A DNA stretch of 64,000 nucleotides from CBDCBA01 sp965214125 (lineage in GTDB: Bacteria > Planctomycetota > Phycisphaerae > Tepidisphaerales > Tepidisphaeraceae): the NCBI GenBank assembly GCA_965214125.1, contig CBDCBA010000004.1, positions 73,415 through 137,414 on the forward strand, in the 5' to 3' direction. The translations under genes were made by a program, and so were the position numbers. The notes under the pieces are model-generated. The model saw only the letters and a program-made list of their open reading frames with translations. It was not told the DNA's origin and made no database searches. Of this stretch, positions 52,208 to 59,658 are shown in pieces; the stretch's first letter is position 1, and each line of letters opens with the position of its first letter.

Positions 52208-52982
52208 CCTGCTTTTCCTCGGCACCGGCACCAGCGCCGGCGTGCCGATGATCGGCTGCGACTGCGCCGTCTGCACCAGCCCCGACCCCCGCGACCGCCG
52301 CACGCGCTGCAGCGTCGTGGTCGAACACAACGACACGCGCGTCCTCGTCGACACCACGCCCGAGCTTCGCCTCCAGGCGATCGCGAACAACGTGAAACAC
52401 GTCGATGCCGTTGTTTTCACGCACGGCCACGCGGACCACATCGTCGGCCTCGACGACGTGCGGCGCTTCAACGCCGTCAAGGGTGGACCGCTCGACATCT
52501 GGGCCACGCGGGCCACGCATGCGACGTTGCGGCGAACGTTCGAATACGCGTGGCAAACGCCCGATCCGGCGTGGAAGCTCTTTCGCCCGCACCTGCTGCC
52601 TCGCGAGATCGACGGCCCGTTCGACATCGGCGACATGAAGTGGACGCCAATCGAGTACCCGCACGGCAACATCCCGGCCGTCGGATTCCGCGTCGACGCT
52701 GGCGGCCGATCGCTCGCCTACTGCACCGATTGCTCCGCAATGCCCGCCGCCGCGCGCGAGCGGCTGCGCGATCTGGAGTTACTCGTGCTCGACGCCTTGC
52801 AGTGGCAAAAGCACCCGACGCACCTGACGATTGACGAAGCGTTGGAAGTCGTTGCCGACCTGAAGCCGAAGCGAACACTCTTCACGCACATGAGCCACGG
52901 CGTGATGCACGCCCGCGACGAGCCGAAACTGCCGGCGGACGTCTCGTTCGCATATGACGGGCTTCGCGTGCCAGTCGGATAG
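52185..52982 (+). CDS. PhnP-like metallo-beta-lactamase-fold hydrolase
   Basis: Member of the PhnP/RNase Z-related phosphodiesterases. Motifs: 'LLFLGTGTSAGVPMIGCDCAVC' (split; Cys cluster of the family), 'VVFTHGHADHIVGLDDVRRF' with the zinc-binding HxHxDH, 'CTDCSAMP' and 'THMSHGVMHA'. PhnP itself opens cyclic ribose phosphates in phosphonate breakdown, but no phosphonate genes are here, so the substrate is uncertain. Confidence 0.88.
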   Translation: MATPAAIDLLFLGTGTSAGVPMIGCDCAVCTSPDPRDRRTRCSVVVEHNDTRVLVDTTPELRLQAIANNVKHVDAVVFTHGHADHIVGLDDVRRFNAVKGGPLDIWATRATHATLRRTFEYAWQTPDPAWKLFRPHLLPREIDGPFDIGDMKWTPIEYPHGNIPAVGFRVDAGGRSLAYCTDCSAMPAAARERLRDLELLVLDALQWQKHPTHLTIDEALEVVADLKPKRTLFTHMSHGVMHARDEPKLPADVSFAYDGLRVPVG

Positions 52983-52994
52983 ACTCGCCCGCCC

Positions 52995-54104
52995 GTGGAG
53001 CACTTTCGCCACCAGATTGACGACGACCTGGCACTGGTGCCGCCGCTGCCCGTGCACGCGGAGGCGCTCTTCGCCGCGATCGACCGGTCGCGCGAGCGCG
53101 TGGGCCAATGGCTCGACTGGGTGGCGGAGACCAAAAGCGTCGACGACGTCCGCAATTTCCTCCGCTGGGCATGCAAGTCGATCGGCGAGGCAAACGACAC
53201 GCCGCTGCTGATCCAGTACCGGGGCGAAATCGCCGGCGGTATCGGGTTGCACGACATCAGCCACGCGGACGAATCGTGCGAGATTGGCTACTGGCTCGCC
53301 GACGGCTTTGAAGGCAAGGGCGTGATGACGCGCTGCGTTCGCGCGATCGACGCACACGCGCGGGCCGGCCTTGGGTTCAAGCGGGTGCAGATTTGCTGCT
53401 CGACGCGGAACGAGCGCAGCCGCGCCGTGATGGAGCGGCTGGGCTACACGCACGAGGCCACGCTTGCCGCCGGCGACCCGTTGCCGGGCGGGGACGTGAC
53501 GGACCAGTACGTCTACGCGACCGTTCACGAGCAGGCGCCGCCGGACGCGAGGCCGGTCGAGTTTCGCCTGCCAACGGCGTTGCCAAACGTCTCGCTGGCG
53601 TTGCAGATGCCGCACCACGCCGACACGCTCTACGCGAAGCTCGACGCGGAACGCGAGCGATTGGGCCAGTGGCTGATGTTCATGGGGCGCACGCACGCGC
53701 CCGACGACACGCGCGGCCACATCCGCCGCGGCTGGGAAGAGGCGGGTAAGGCGGAACGCATCCAGACGCTTGTGCTGCGCGGCGACGAGATCGTCGGCGG
53801 GCTGGGCGCGGGCGGGTTCGGCGGCGTCCTGCGACGCGGGGAACTCGGCTACTGGCTCGCGAACGACGCGGAGGGCCAAGGCGTCATGACGGCGGCGCTG
53901 CGGGCATTGGACGCGTATCTCTGGCGGGCGTTTCCGAGGCTGGCCCGCCTGCAAATCCGCACGGCCGAGGCGAACACGCGCAGCGCCGCGCTCGCGGAAC
54001 GGTGCGGGTTCAACCGCGAGGGCCTGCTTCGCCGTGATCATCACACGGCCGGCGTGTGGCACGACACCCTGATTTACGGCAAGCGTCGGCCGGAGGGAAC
54101 GTGA
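52995..54104 (+). CDS. Tandem GNAT (RimJ/RimL-type) N-acetyltransferase
   Basis: 369 residues holding two similar acetyltransferase domains. The first has 'IGYWLADGFEGKGVMTRCV' and 'SRAVMERLGYTHEATL'; the second has 'LGYWLANDAEGQGVMTAAL' and 'SAALAERCGFNREGLL'. The acetyl-CoA loop is present in both. It looks like an internal duplication followed by divergence. RimJ/RimL relatives acetylate ribosomal proteins or antibiotics. It starts at a GTG 12 bases after the previous gene. Confidence 0.88.
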   Translation: MEHFRHQIDDDLALVPPLPVHAEALFAAIDRSRERVGQWLDWVAETKSVDDVRNFLRWACKSIGEANDTPLLIQYRGEIAGGIGLHDISHADESCEIGYWLADGFEGKGVMTRCVRAIDAHARAGLGFKRVQICCSTRNERSRAVMERLGYTHEATLAAGDPLPGGDVTDQYVYATVHEQAPPDARPVEFRLPTALPNVSLALQMPHHADTLYAKLDAERERLGQWLMFMGRTHAPDDTRGHIRRGWEEAGKAERIQTLVLRGDEIVGGLGAGGFGGVLRRGELGYWLANDAEGQGVMTAALRALDAYLWRAFPRLARLQIRTAEANTRSAALAERCGFNREGLLRRDHHTAGVWHDTLIYGKRRPEGT

Positions 54105-54889
54105 GCGATCATCCCAGCGACTACCGCGAGATCGCCGAGTTTTACGACGCGGAGAATGCGGCCGTCGAGTTCCTTGGCCTGGATGTCGAGTTCTTCCTCG
54201 CCGCCCTCGGCGATGAGCCGCGGCGGGTGATCGAGCTCGGCTGCGGCACCGGGCGGGCGACGCGTGAGATCGCGGCGGCCGGCCACGCGGTCACGGGGCT
54301 CGACATCGATCCGCTTATGCTCGACCTCGCCCGCTCGCGCGGCGACGGCGACGTGACCTACGCCCAGGCCGATCTCGGCGTCCCCGGCTGGTCCGACGGA
54401 CTTGGCGAGGGTAGGTACGACGCCGCCTGCTGCTTTTTCAACACCTTTTATGCTCTCGCGCGGCCCGAGCAGCAGGAGGCGTGCCTGCGCGACGTCCACC
54501 GCGTGCTCGCGCCCGGTGGCGAGCTGTGGCTCGACGTCTTCAACCCGAACCTCGACCTGATCGCCGGCAGTGTCGATGGGGAAACCGACCTCGAGCCGCA
54601 CCTCTTTCGCACCGATGACGGCCGGAGCGTGATGAGCACCACCAGCGTTCGCGCCGACATCGTTCGGCAGGTGCAGCACGTGACCTTCCACTACGTCTGG
54701 TTCGACCGCGACGGCCAGCGGCGGGAACGCGAGCGGACGTTCGAACTCGCTTGGGTCACGCCACGCGAACTCGAACGCCTCTTGCGCCTCTGCGGCTTTC
54801 GCGTCGAGCAAATCTGGGGCGATTACGACGGCGGCCCTCTGTACGACGACAGCGAGCGACAGATCGTTCAGGCAGTCCGAACCTTGTAA
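54101..54889 (+). CDS. SAM-dependent methyltransferase
   Basis: Class I methyltransferase of 262 residues. SAM-binding 'VIELGCGTGRATREIAAAGH' is motif I, 'VTGLDIDPLMLDLAR' motif II, 'AQADLGVP' and 'AACCFFNTFYAL' follow. Substrate unknown. GTG 54101 overlaps the GNAT stop (GTGA), so the two are probably translated together and may modify a common target. Confidence 0.9.
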   Translation: MSDHPSDYREIAEFYDAENAAVEFLGLDVEFFLAALGDEPRRVIELGCGTGRATREIAAAGHAVTGLDIDPLMLDLARSRGDGDVTYAQADLGVPGWSDGLGEGRYDAACCFFNTFYALARPEQQEACLRDVHRVLAPGGELWLDVFNPNLDLIAGSVDGETDLEPHLFRTDDGRSVMSTTSVRADIVRQVQHVTFHYVWFDRDGQRRERERTFELAWVTPRELERLLRLCGFRVEQIWGDYDGGPLYDDSERQIVQAVRTL

Positions 54890-54890
54890 A

Positions 54891-54962
54891 CGCCCAGTTA
54901 CTCTGCGGCTGGGTCGGATCTGCCGTGGTTCGCTTCAGACCCAGCCGCAGAGCGACTGGGCG
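54891..54962. repeat. REPIN-like inverted repeat (CCCAG type)
   Basis: 25-base arms (54891-54915 and 54938-54962) with two mismatches, 22-base loop. Each arm carries CCCAG...CTGGG as a short inner palindrome. It begins immediately after the methyltransferase stop and precedes the HemQ-like gene. Confidence 0.88.
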
Positions 54963-55004
54963 TGCGGGGATGCGGTTGCGATCATTGGTCCCGTACCATC
55001 ATGT

Positions 55005-55757
55005 ATGAGCGCGACAGCAAAATCTCCCGAGTCAGCGACCCGACCTACCCCGTCCACCAACGGGCAGCCTGACGTGCGGCGGCAGGTCGTCACGTTCACG
55101 ATGTACAAGCTCGACCCGGCCTTTCGCCGCCTGCCGGGCCAGGAGAAGGACGCCGCCCGCGCGGAGCTCACCGAGGCGATCGGTCGCAAGGAGGACGAGC
55201 TCATCCAGCTCGTCTACTCCTGCACCGGCCTGAAGACCGACACGGATTTCATCGTCTGGCGCATCGCCTTCGACACCGACGCCCTGCAACGCCAGGAGGC
55301 GGCGCTGAACAAAACCGTTCTCGCCGGCTACCTCGCCGTCAGCCACCGTTTTCTGGCGATGACCAAGCGCAGCCAATACGTTGACCCGGTCGATCCGTTC
55401 CACGACGAGAACAGCCGCAGCAAGATCGTTCCCGGCCGGCGCAAGTACCTGTTCGTCTACCCGTTCGTCAAAACGCGCCCGTGGTACCTGAAAACTCTCG
55501 AAGAACGCCAGGCGGCGATGACCGAGCACATCCGCGTCGGCAACGATTACCCGTCGGTCAAACTCAACACGACCTACAGCTTCGGCCTTGACGATCAGGA
55601 TTTCGTGGTCGCCTTCGAAACCGACGTGCCCGCCGACTTTCTCGACCTGGTGCAGCAGTTGCGCGAGACGGATTCGTCGCTCTACACCTTGCGCGACACG
55701 CCGATGTTTACGGCGGTGCAGAAGCCGATCGGCGCGATCCTCGACGAGTTGTTCTAA
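55005..55757 (+). CDS. hemQ: Chlorite dismutase-like coproheme decarboxylase (HemQ/ChdC-like)
   Basis: Family of chlorite dismutase/coproheme decarboxylases, which complete heme b in the coproporphyrin-dependent pathway. Seen are 'FTMYKLDPAFRRLPGQ', 'FIVWRIAFDTDALQRQEAAL', 'YLFVYPFVKTRPWYLKTLEERQ' (with the conserved Tyr), 'MTEHIRVGNDYPSVKLNTTYSFGLDDQDFVVAFE' in pieces (proximal His in 'EHI') and 'RDTPMFTAVQKPIGAIL'. Chlorite-detoxifying enzymes share the fold, but the Gln-free loop context favours a heme role here. Relevant to the heme A-using oxidase in this window. Confidence 0.85.
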   Translation: MSATAKSPESATRPTPSTNGQPDVRRQVVTFTMYKLDPAFRRLPGQEKDAARAELTEAIGRKEDELIQLVYSCTGLKTDTDFIVWRIAFDTDALQRQEAALNKTVLAGYLAVSHRFLAMTKRSQYVDPVDPFHDENSRSKIVPGRRKYLFVYPFVKTRPWYLKTLEERQAAMTEHIRVGNDYPSVKLNTTYSFGLDDQDFVVAFETDVPADFLDLVQQLRETDSSLYTLRDTPMFTAVQKPIGAILDELF

Positions 55758-56650
55758 CCGGCCTGGCGCAGGATGCGGCGGTCGATGAAGAGGGCGAGCA
55801 GTTCGCCGCGGCTGCTGACGTTGAACTCGGTGTAGAGACGCTTCACGTGCGTGTGAACCGTGTGCGTGCTGACGCCGAGGTCGCGGGCGACCTCTTTCTC
55901 GCTGTGGCCTTGCAGTAGGAGGCGCAGGACGTCGTGCTGGCGGTCGGAGAGTTCGCGGCCCTGCATGGGTGAGGCGGGCGGATCCGTCGCGGGCGTGTCG
56001 TCGCCGAAGAGCTTGCGCTGCAGCAGCGGGGCGGCGGCACGCACCATGAGGGAGGCCAGGCGGCGATCACGGTCTTCGAACGCCGGCGCGTCCGTGGGCA
56101 GGTAGGCGGTGATGCCGATCATCTCGTCGGGGCTGCTCGTCCAGGCGCCGATCATCAGGTCGCTCCAGCCGTTGGGCGTGAGGTGGACGTCAACAAACTC
56201 GCGCTGCCACCACCCGCGGTGCTCGGGCGGCAGATCCTGGCTGACGACGAACACGCGCGGCGTTTGCAGGTTCAACAGGGCGTCGGGGATAATCATCTTT
56301 ACCGCCGGCGCCGCGCCATCGATGATGCGCTGCAAATCGTCGTTGCTGCGCGGCTCGAGCCGCTCCAGCCGCGGGCCGCAGACGACCCGGTCGACCACGT
56401 GCGGCCCGGCGGGGCGTTGAAGCTCGTCGTGCAGGATCAGGTGGACGTCGCAGTCGCGTCCCAGCAGTTCGCGATAGCGGCACATCAGCACCAGCGCCTG
56501 CTCGCGCGGCTCCCCCTCGTGGTTGAGCGCCTGGTTCAGCGCGTCGACCACGCGCTCGGCGCTGCGCAGGTCGAGCCGGCCCGGCGGCGTGCTCGGCGGA
56601 CCGCCGGCGTTGGCGGGGGAAGGATCCGGATGGCGATAAAGGCGATTCAT
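55754..56650 (-). CDS. LuxR-family transcriptional regulator
   Basis: 298 residues. The C-terminal helix-turn-helix is clear: 'LSDRQHDVLRLLLQGHSEKEVARDLGVSTHTVHTHVKRLY' in pieces (residues about 232-275). The N-terminal 180 residues look like a GAF-like sensor without phosphoacceptor signs. It converges on the HemQ-like gene, overlapping by four bases. Target genes are not known. Confidence 0.88.
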   Translation of the reverse strand: MNRLYRHPDPSPANAGGPPSTPPGRLDLRSAERVVDALNQALNHEGEPREQALVLMCRYRELLGRDCDVHLILHDELQRPAGPHVVDRVVCGPRLERLEPRSNDDLQRIIDGAAPAVKMIIPDALLNLQTPRVFVVSQDLPPEHRGWWQREFVDVHLTPNGWSDLMIGAWTSSPDEMIGITAYLPTDAPAFEDRDRRLASLMVRAAAPLLQRKLFGDDTPATDPPASPMQGRELSDRQHDVLRLLLQGHSEKEVARDLGVSTHTVHTHVKRLYTEFNVSSRGELLALFIDRRILRQAG

Positions 56651-56776
56651 AAGAGGAAGAGGCTCCGCTACACAACCAGCCCTACAACATCCCCCACCCG
56701 TTCAGTGCCTCGTGCGGACCCCTAAACGGGTGAGACCCACCATACCGCCCGTCGGTGGGAATCGTGACGGGAAATT
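56651..56776. promoter_or_regulatory. Gap between panC and the LuxR gene
   Basis: A 126-base gap with a weak inverted repeat CCCACC...GGTGGG (about 56731-56754). It must hold the promoter of the LuxR-type gene and the 3' end of panC. No consensus promoter is obvious. Confidence 0.3.
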
Positions 56777-57616
56777 TCAACCGACCGCTGATTCGGCAGG
56801 CTGCGCAACCAAGACGTTGTCGATCAGCCGTACCCCGCCAACGCGGGCCGCAACCGCGAAGAGCACCGGAGTTTCCGTCGTCGGCCGGAGGTCGACGGGC
56901 GAGACGGCGACGGCGTACTCGGCCTCCACGCCAGGCTGCGCGTGGAGCACTGCCACGAGCGCGGCCTGACCGGCGGCCACGTCGGGCTCCTCTGCCGCGG
57001 CGTGCAACCCGCGCGACAACGCCAACGCGGCGTCGCGGGCCTCGGCCGACAGGCGGCGGTTGCGGCTGCTCATCGCCAGACCGTCCGGCTCGCGCAGCGT
57101 CGGGCCACGAACGATCTCGATCGGCAGGTTCAGCCCGGCCACCATCGACTCGATCACGCGCAGTTGCTGGAAATCCTTCATTCCAAAGACCGCCGCATCC
57201 GGCCGAACCAGGTTGAACAGCTTCAGCACGACGCGGCAGACCCCCGCGAAATGACCGGGCCGATGCGCCCCCTCCAGCACGCCCGTCAGGTGCGGCACGT
57301 CAATCGTCACCGCCGGCTCGTCCGCCGGGTACATTGCGTCCGCCTCAGGGCAGAAGACGATCGATACGCCCGCCTCTTCCAGCAGCGACAGGTCCGCTTC
57401 GAGCGTCCGCGGGTAGGCGGCTAAATCGGCAGAATCGTTGAACTGCGTTGGGTTCACGAAGACGCTCGCGACCGTCGCGTCGCCGCTGCGCCGGGCAAGC
57501 TCGACCAGCGACAAGTGCCCCGCGTGCAACGCTCCCATCGTCGGCACGAACGCCACCCGCCCCTCCAACCCCCGGCGGGCGGCGCGAAGGCAGGCGATGG
57601 TCCGGCAGACAAGCAT
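56777..57616 (-). CDS. panC: Pantoate-beta-alanine ligase
   Basis: Joins pantoate and beta-alanine with ATP to form pantothenate. Motifs: 'VAFVPTMGALHAGHLSLVELAR' (HIGH-like), 'SVFVNPTQFN', 'GHFAGVCRVVLKLFNLVRPD', 'AVFGMKDFQQLRVIE' and the KMSKS-like 'LAMSSRNRRL'. Length 279 normal. Start ATG 57616 is set by the family N-terminus. Confidence 0.96.
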   Translation of the reverse strand: MLVCRTIACLRAARRGLEGRVAFVPTMGALHAGHLSLVELARRSGDATVASVFVNPTQFNDSADLAAYPRTLEADLSLLEEAGVSIVFCPEADAMYPADEPAVTIDVPHLTGVLEGAHRPGHFAGVCRVVLKLFNLVRPDAAVFGMKDFQQLRVIESMVAGLNLPIEIVRGPTLREPDGLAMSSRNRRLSAEARDAALALSRGLHAAAEEPDVAAGQAALVAVLHAQPGVEAEYAVAVSPVDLRPTTETPVLFAVAARVGGVRLIDNVLVAQPAESAVG

Positions 57617-57690
57617 GCCCCACGGTAATCGCAGGCGGCGGACACGTAGAACAGGCAGAATCCCCCGGAAACTTATCGGGCGACGCCCAC

Positions 57691-58188
57691 TCATTCGCGG
57701 CGATCGGGATCCGGTGCGCCCGCCCGCAACTCTCGCAGCAGTTGCGCGTACGACGTGCCCGTTGTCGGGTGAACCGCATCGGAAGCGACCTCCACGAGCG
57801 GGACGAGCACGAACTGCCGCCGCGTCAGCCGTGGGTGGGGAAGCGTTAGCGACGGCGTTCGGATCACCTCCTGCGCGTAGCTCAGCAGGTCGAGGTCGAT
57901 CGTCCGCGGGGCGTTCACGACGCCCACCGGACGGTTTCGCCCCAACGCCGCTTCGATCGTCAGCAGAACGTCCAGCAGGGCGTGCGGGTCGAGCGTCGTC
58001 GTCACCGCCGCTGCGGCGTTCAGGTAGAGCAGCGCATCCGGCGGCGAGTCGATCGGTTGCGTTTCGTAAAGCTGGCTGACACGCTCGACCGCGACATCAT
58101 CCCGCGCGTCCAGTCGGCCGAGCGCGGCGTGGATGTTCCCCGCGCGGTCGCCGAGATTGCTGCCGAGTCCGATGAAGGCGACGGGCAC
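57691..58188 (-). CDS. folK: 2-amino-4-hydroxy-6-hydroxymethyldihydropteridine pyrophosphokinase
   Basis: HPPK of folate synthesis. 'FIGLGSNLGDRAGNI', 'YETQPID.PPDALLYLNAA', 'EAALGRNRPV' and 'NAPRTIDLDLLSY' are characteristic, with the ATP/metal Asp pair in the last motif. GTG 58188 is preferred because it directly precedes the conserved first strand. Length 165. The pantothenate and folate genes adjoin. Confidence 0.95.
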   Translation of the reverse strand: MPVAFIGLGSNLGDRAGNIHAALGRLDARDDVAVERVSQLYETQPIDSPPDALLYLNAAAAVTTTLDPHALLDVLLTIEAALGRNRPVGVVNAPRTIDLDLLSYAQEVIRTPSLTLPHPRLTRRQFVLVPLVEVASDAVHPTTGTSYAQLLRELRAGAPDPDRRE

Positions 58189-58213
58189 GCTCGCACAATA
58201 CCGCGGCCTCGGG

Positions 58214-58240
58214 TGTAGGGTGGGCACGGCCCACCCTACA
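58214..58240. repeat. Short GTAGGG inverted repeat
   Basis: Perfect 12-bp arms TGTAGGGTGGGC and its complement (58214-58225 and 58229-58240) separated by ACG. It shares the GTAGGGTGGG head with the elements at 34936 and 61333. It lies between the DUF1570 gene and folK, both minus, and could double as a terminator hairpin. Confidence 0.85.
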
Positions 58241-58255
58241 GCAGAGGCTTAGCAT

Positions 58256-59569
58256 TCAGCGGCTTGACTCGGGCAGGCAGAGCGTTTCGTGGCGCGTCTC
58301 GCCGGCGAGGGTGTAGAAGCGCGTGCGGTAGATCACCCCGTCGCCGGGCCGCCGCTCGAGGACGGGCATCGGCCCGCGCAGGCGGTCGCGGACGAAGCGG
58401 AGCCGGGCAGCGCCAAGATCGCGCCCGCGCCCGTCGCGGAAGTAGGCGCCCGGATCGCCGTCGCTCGGCCAGGTCACGCCGTTGCGCGTGCGGTGGAGCA
58501 CGATGCCGCGTCCGGTGGCGTAGTCGCGAAAGTCGATCACGTTGCCGAAGCGCCGCCCCTGCCCGTCGAGCAGGATGAGCATGCGCGCCAGCACCTCCTG
58601 TGCGTCAAGCGTGGCCGCCAGCGGCGTGGGGGAGAGCGTGAGCACGTACGACTCGAACCGCCGCCGAAACCCCTCGACGTTCGTGCCAAAGTTCCGCTGC
58701 CAAGCCTCGTTTCCCGGCGTGTTGGCGGCGACGTCGGTCAGGAAGGTGTTAAACAGCTCGCGGTAGAGCGGCGTGCCCGCGTCGTCGGTCGCGTAGACGA
58801 GGAAGTGGACCATCGCCCACGCCTGCGCGTAGAGCAGCCCGCCGCGGTCGCGGTCGGCCATCGCGCCCGCCCAACCGGGCTCGTCGAAACTGAGCATCCG
58901 CTCGAAGTCGATCAGCCGCCCCTCGCGCACGGCCTGCTGCACCTCGACCAACGGCCCGGCGGGAACCTCGCCCATCCGCAGTTCGTCACCCACGCGCACG
59001 CCGTACTCGAAGACCTGGGCCAACCCCTCATTCGCCCAGACCGGCAGGTTCGGGCCCAGCCGCTCGTAGGCGAACTGGTGAAACGCCTCGTGGCGCAGCG
59101 TCTGCTTCAACTCGGCCGTGCCCTGGCCTTCGAGGAACGCGCACAGCGCCTGCTTGCCGCTGTGAAACGCCCCGGCGCTGTTCGGCACCGCGTTGCCGGT
59201 GAAGTTCACGTATCCGTGACGATGCGCGAAGAGGTGCACGTCGTACCGCGTCGCCTCGCCGGCCCTGGGCGCGAAGCGGCCCAGGCGCTCGGCGTAGTCG
59301 GCGTGGCAGAGGTCGAGTTCGCGGCCAAGCTCCTGCGTGAGGGCGTGGTCGAGGTCGCTGTGAATCGTGTAGTGGCGTGACTGCGTGACCGGCACGCCGC
59401 GGCGTTGCGGCGGCAGGTCGGTGGCGGCGCTGGCGGGAACGACGACGGGGGCGAGCATCGCCAGCAGCACGCACGCGGCGGTGAGGCAGCGGAGGACGAT
59501 CGCGAAACGGGGAAACTGGGGGGGCGTCGGCATCGGCGGGGCGGGTCGGGCGTTTCCGGGACATCGCAT
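58256..59569 (-). CDS. Exported DUF1570-type metallopeptidase
   Basis: 437 residues with a signal peptide (CVLLAMLAPVVVPASAA). Zinc motif HExxH in 'TLRHEAFHQFAYERLGPNLP', followed by 'WANEGLAQVFE' holding the third ligand, as in gluzincins. The flanking DUF1570-like sequence is common in planctomycetes. Substrate unknown. A shorter start at 59533 (MPTPPQFPRF) is also possible. Confidence 0.82.
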   Translation of the reverse strand: MRCPGNARPAPPMPTPPQFPRFAIVLRCLTAACVLLAMLAPVVVPASAATDLPPQRRGVPVTQSRHYTIHSDLDHALTQELGRELDLCHADYAERLGRFAPRAGEATRYDVHLFAHRHGYVNFTGNAVPNSAGAFHSGKQALCAFLEGQGTAELKQTLRHEAFHQFAYERLGPNLPVWANEGLAQVFEYGVRVGDELRMGEVPAGPLVEVQQAVREGRLIDFERMLSFDEPGWAGAMADRDRGGLLYAQAWAMVHFLVYATDDAGTPLYRELFNTFLTDVAANTPGNEAWQRNFGTNVEGFRRRFESYVLTLSPTPLAATLDAQEVLARMLILLDGQGRRFGNVIDFRDYATGRGIVLHRTRNGVTWPSDGDPGAYFRDGRGRDLGAARLRFVRDRLRGPMPVLERRPGDGVIYRTRFYTLAGETRHETLCLPESSR

Positions 59570-59658
59570 ACGCTGCCGCGGGACGCCGCCCGGCGGCCGC
59601 TACAGTGCGGGCCCGCCGTTGTTATCGGCCCCTCCGCGTCCGTTTCCGCACCCCGACC

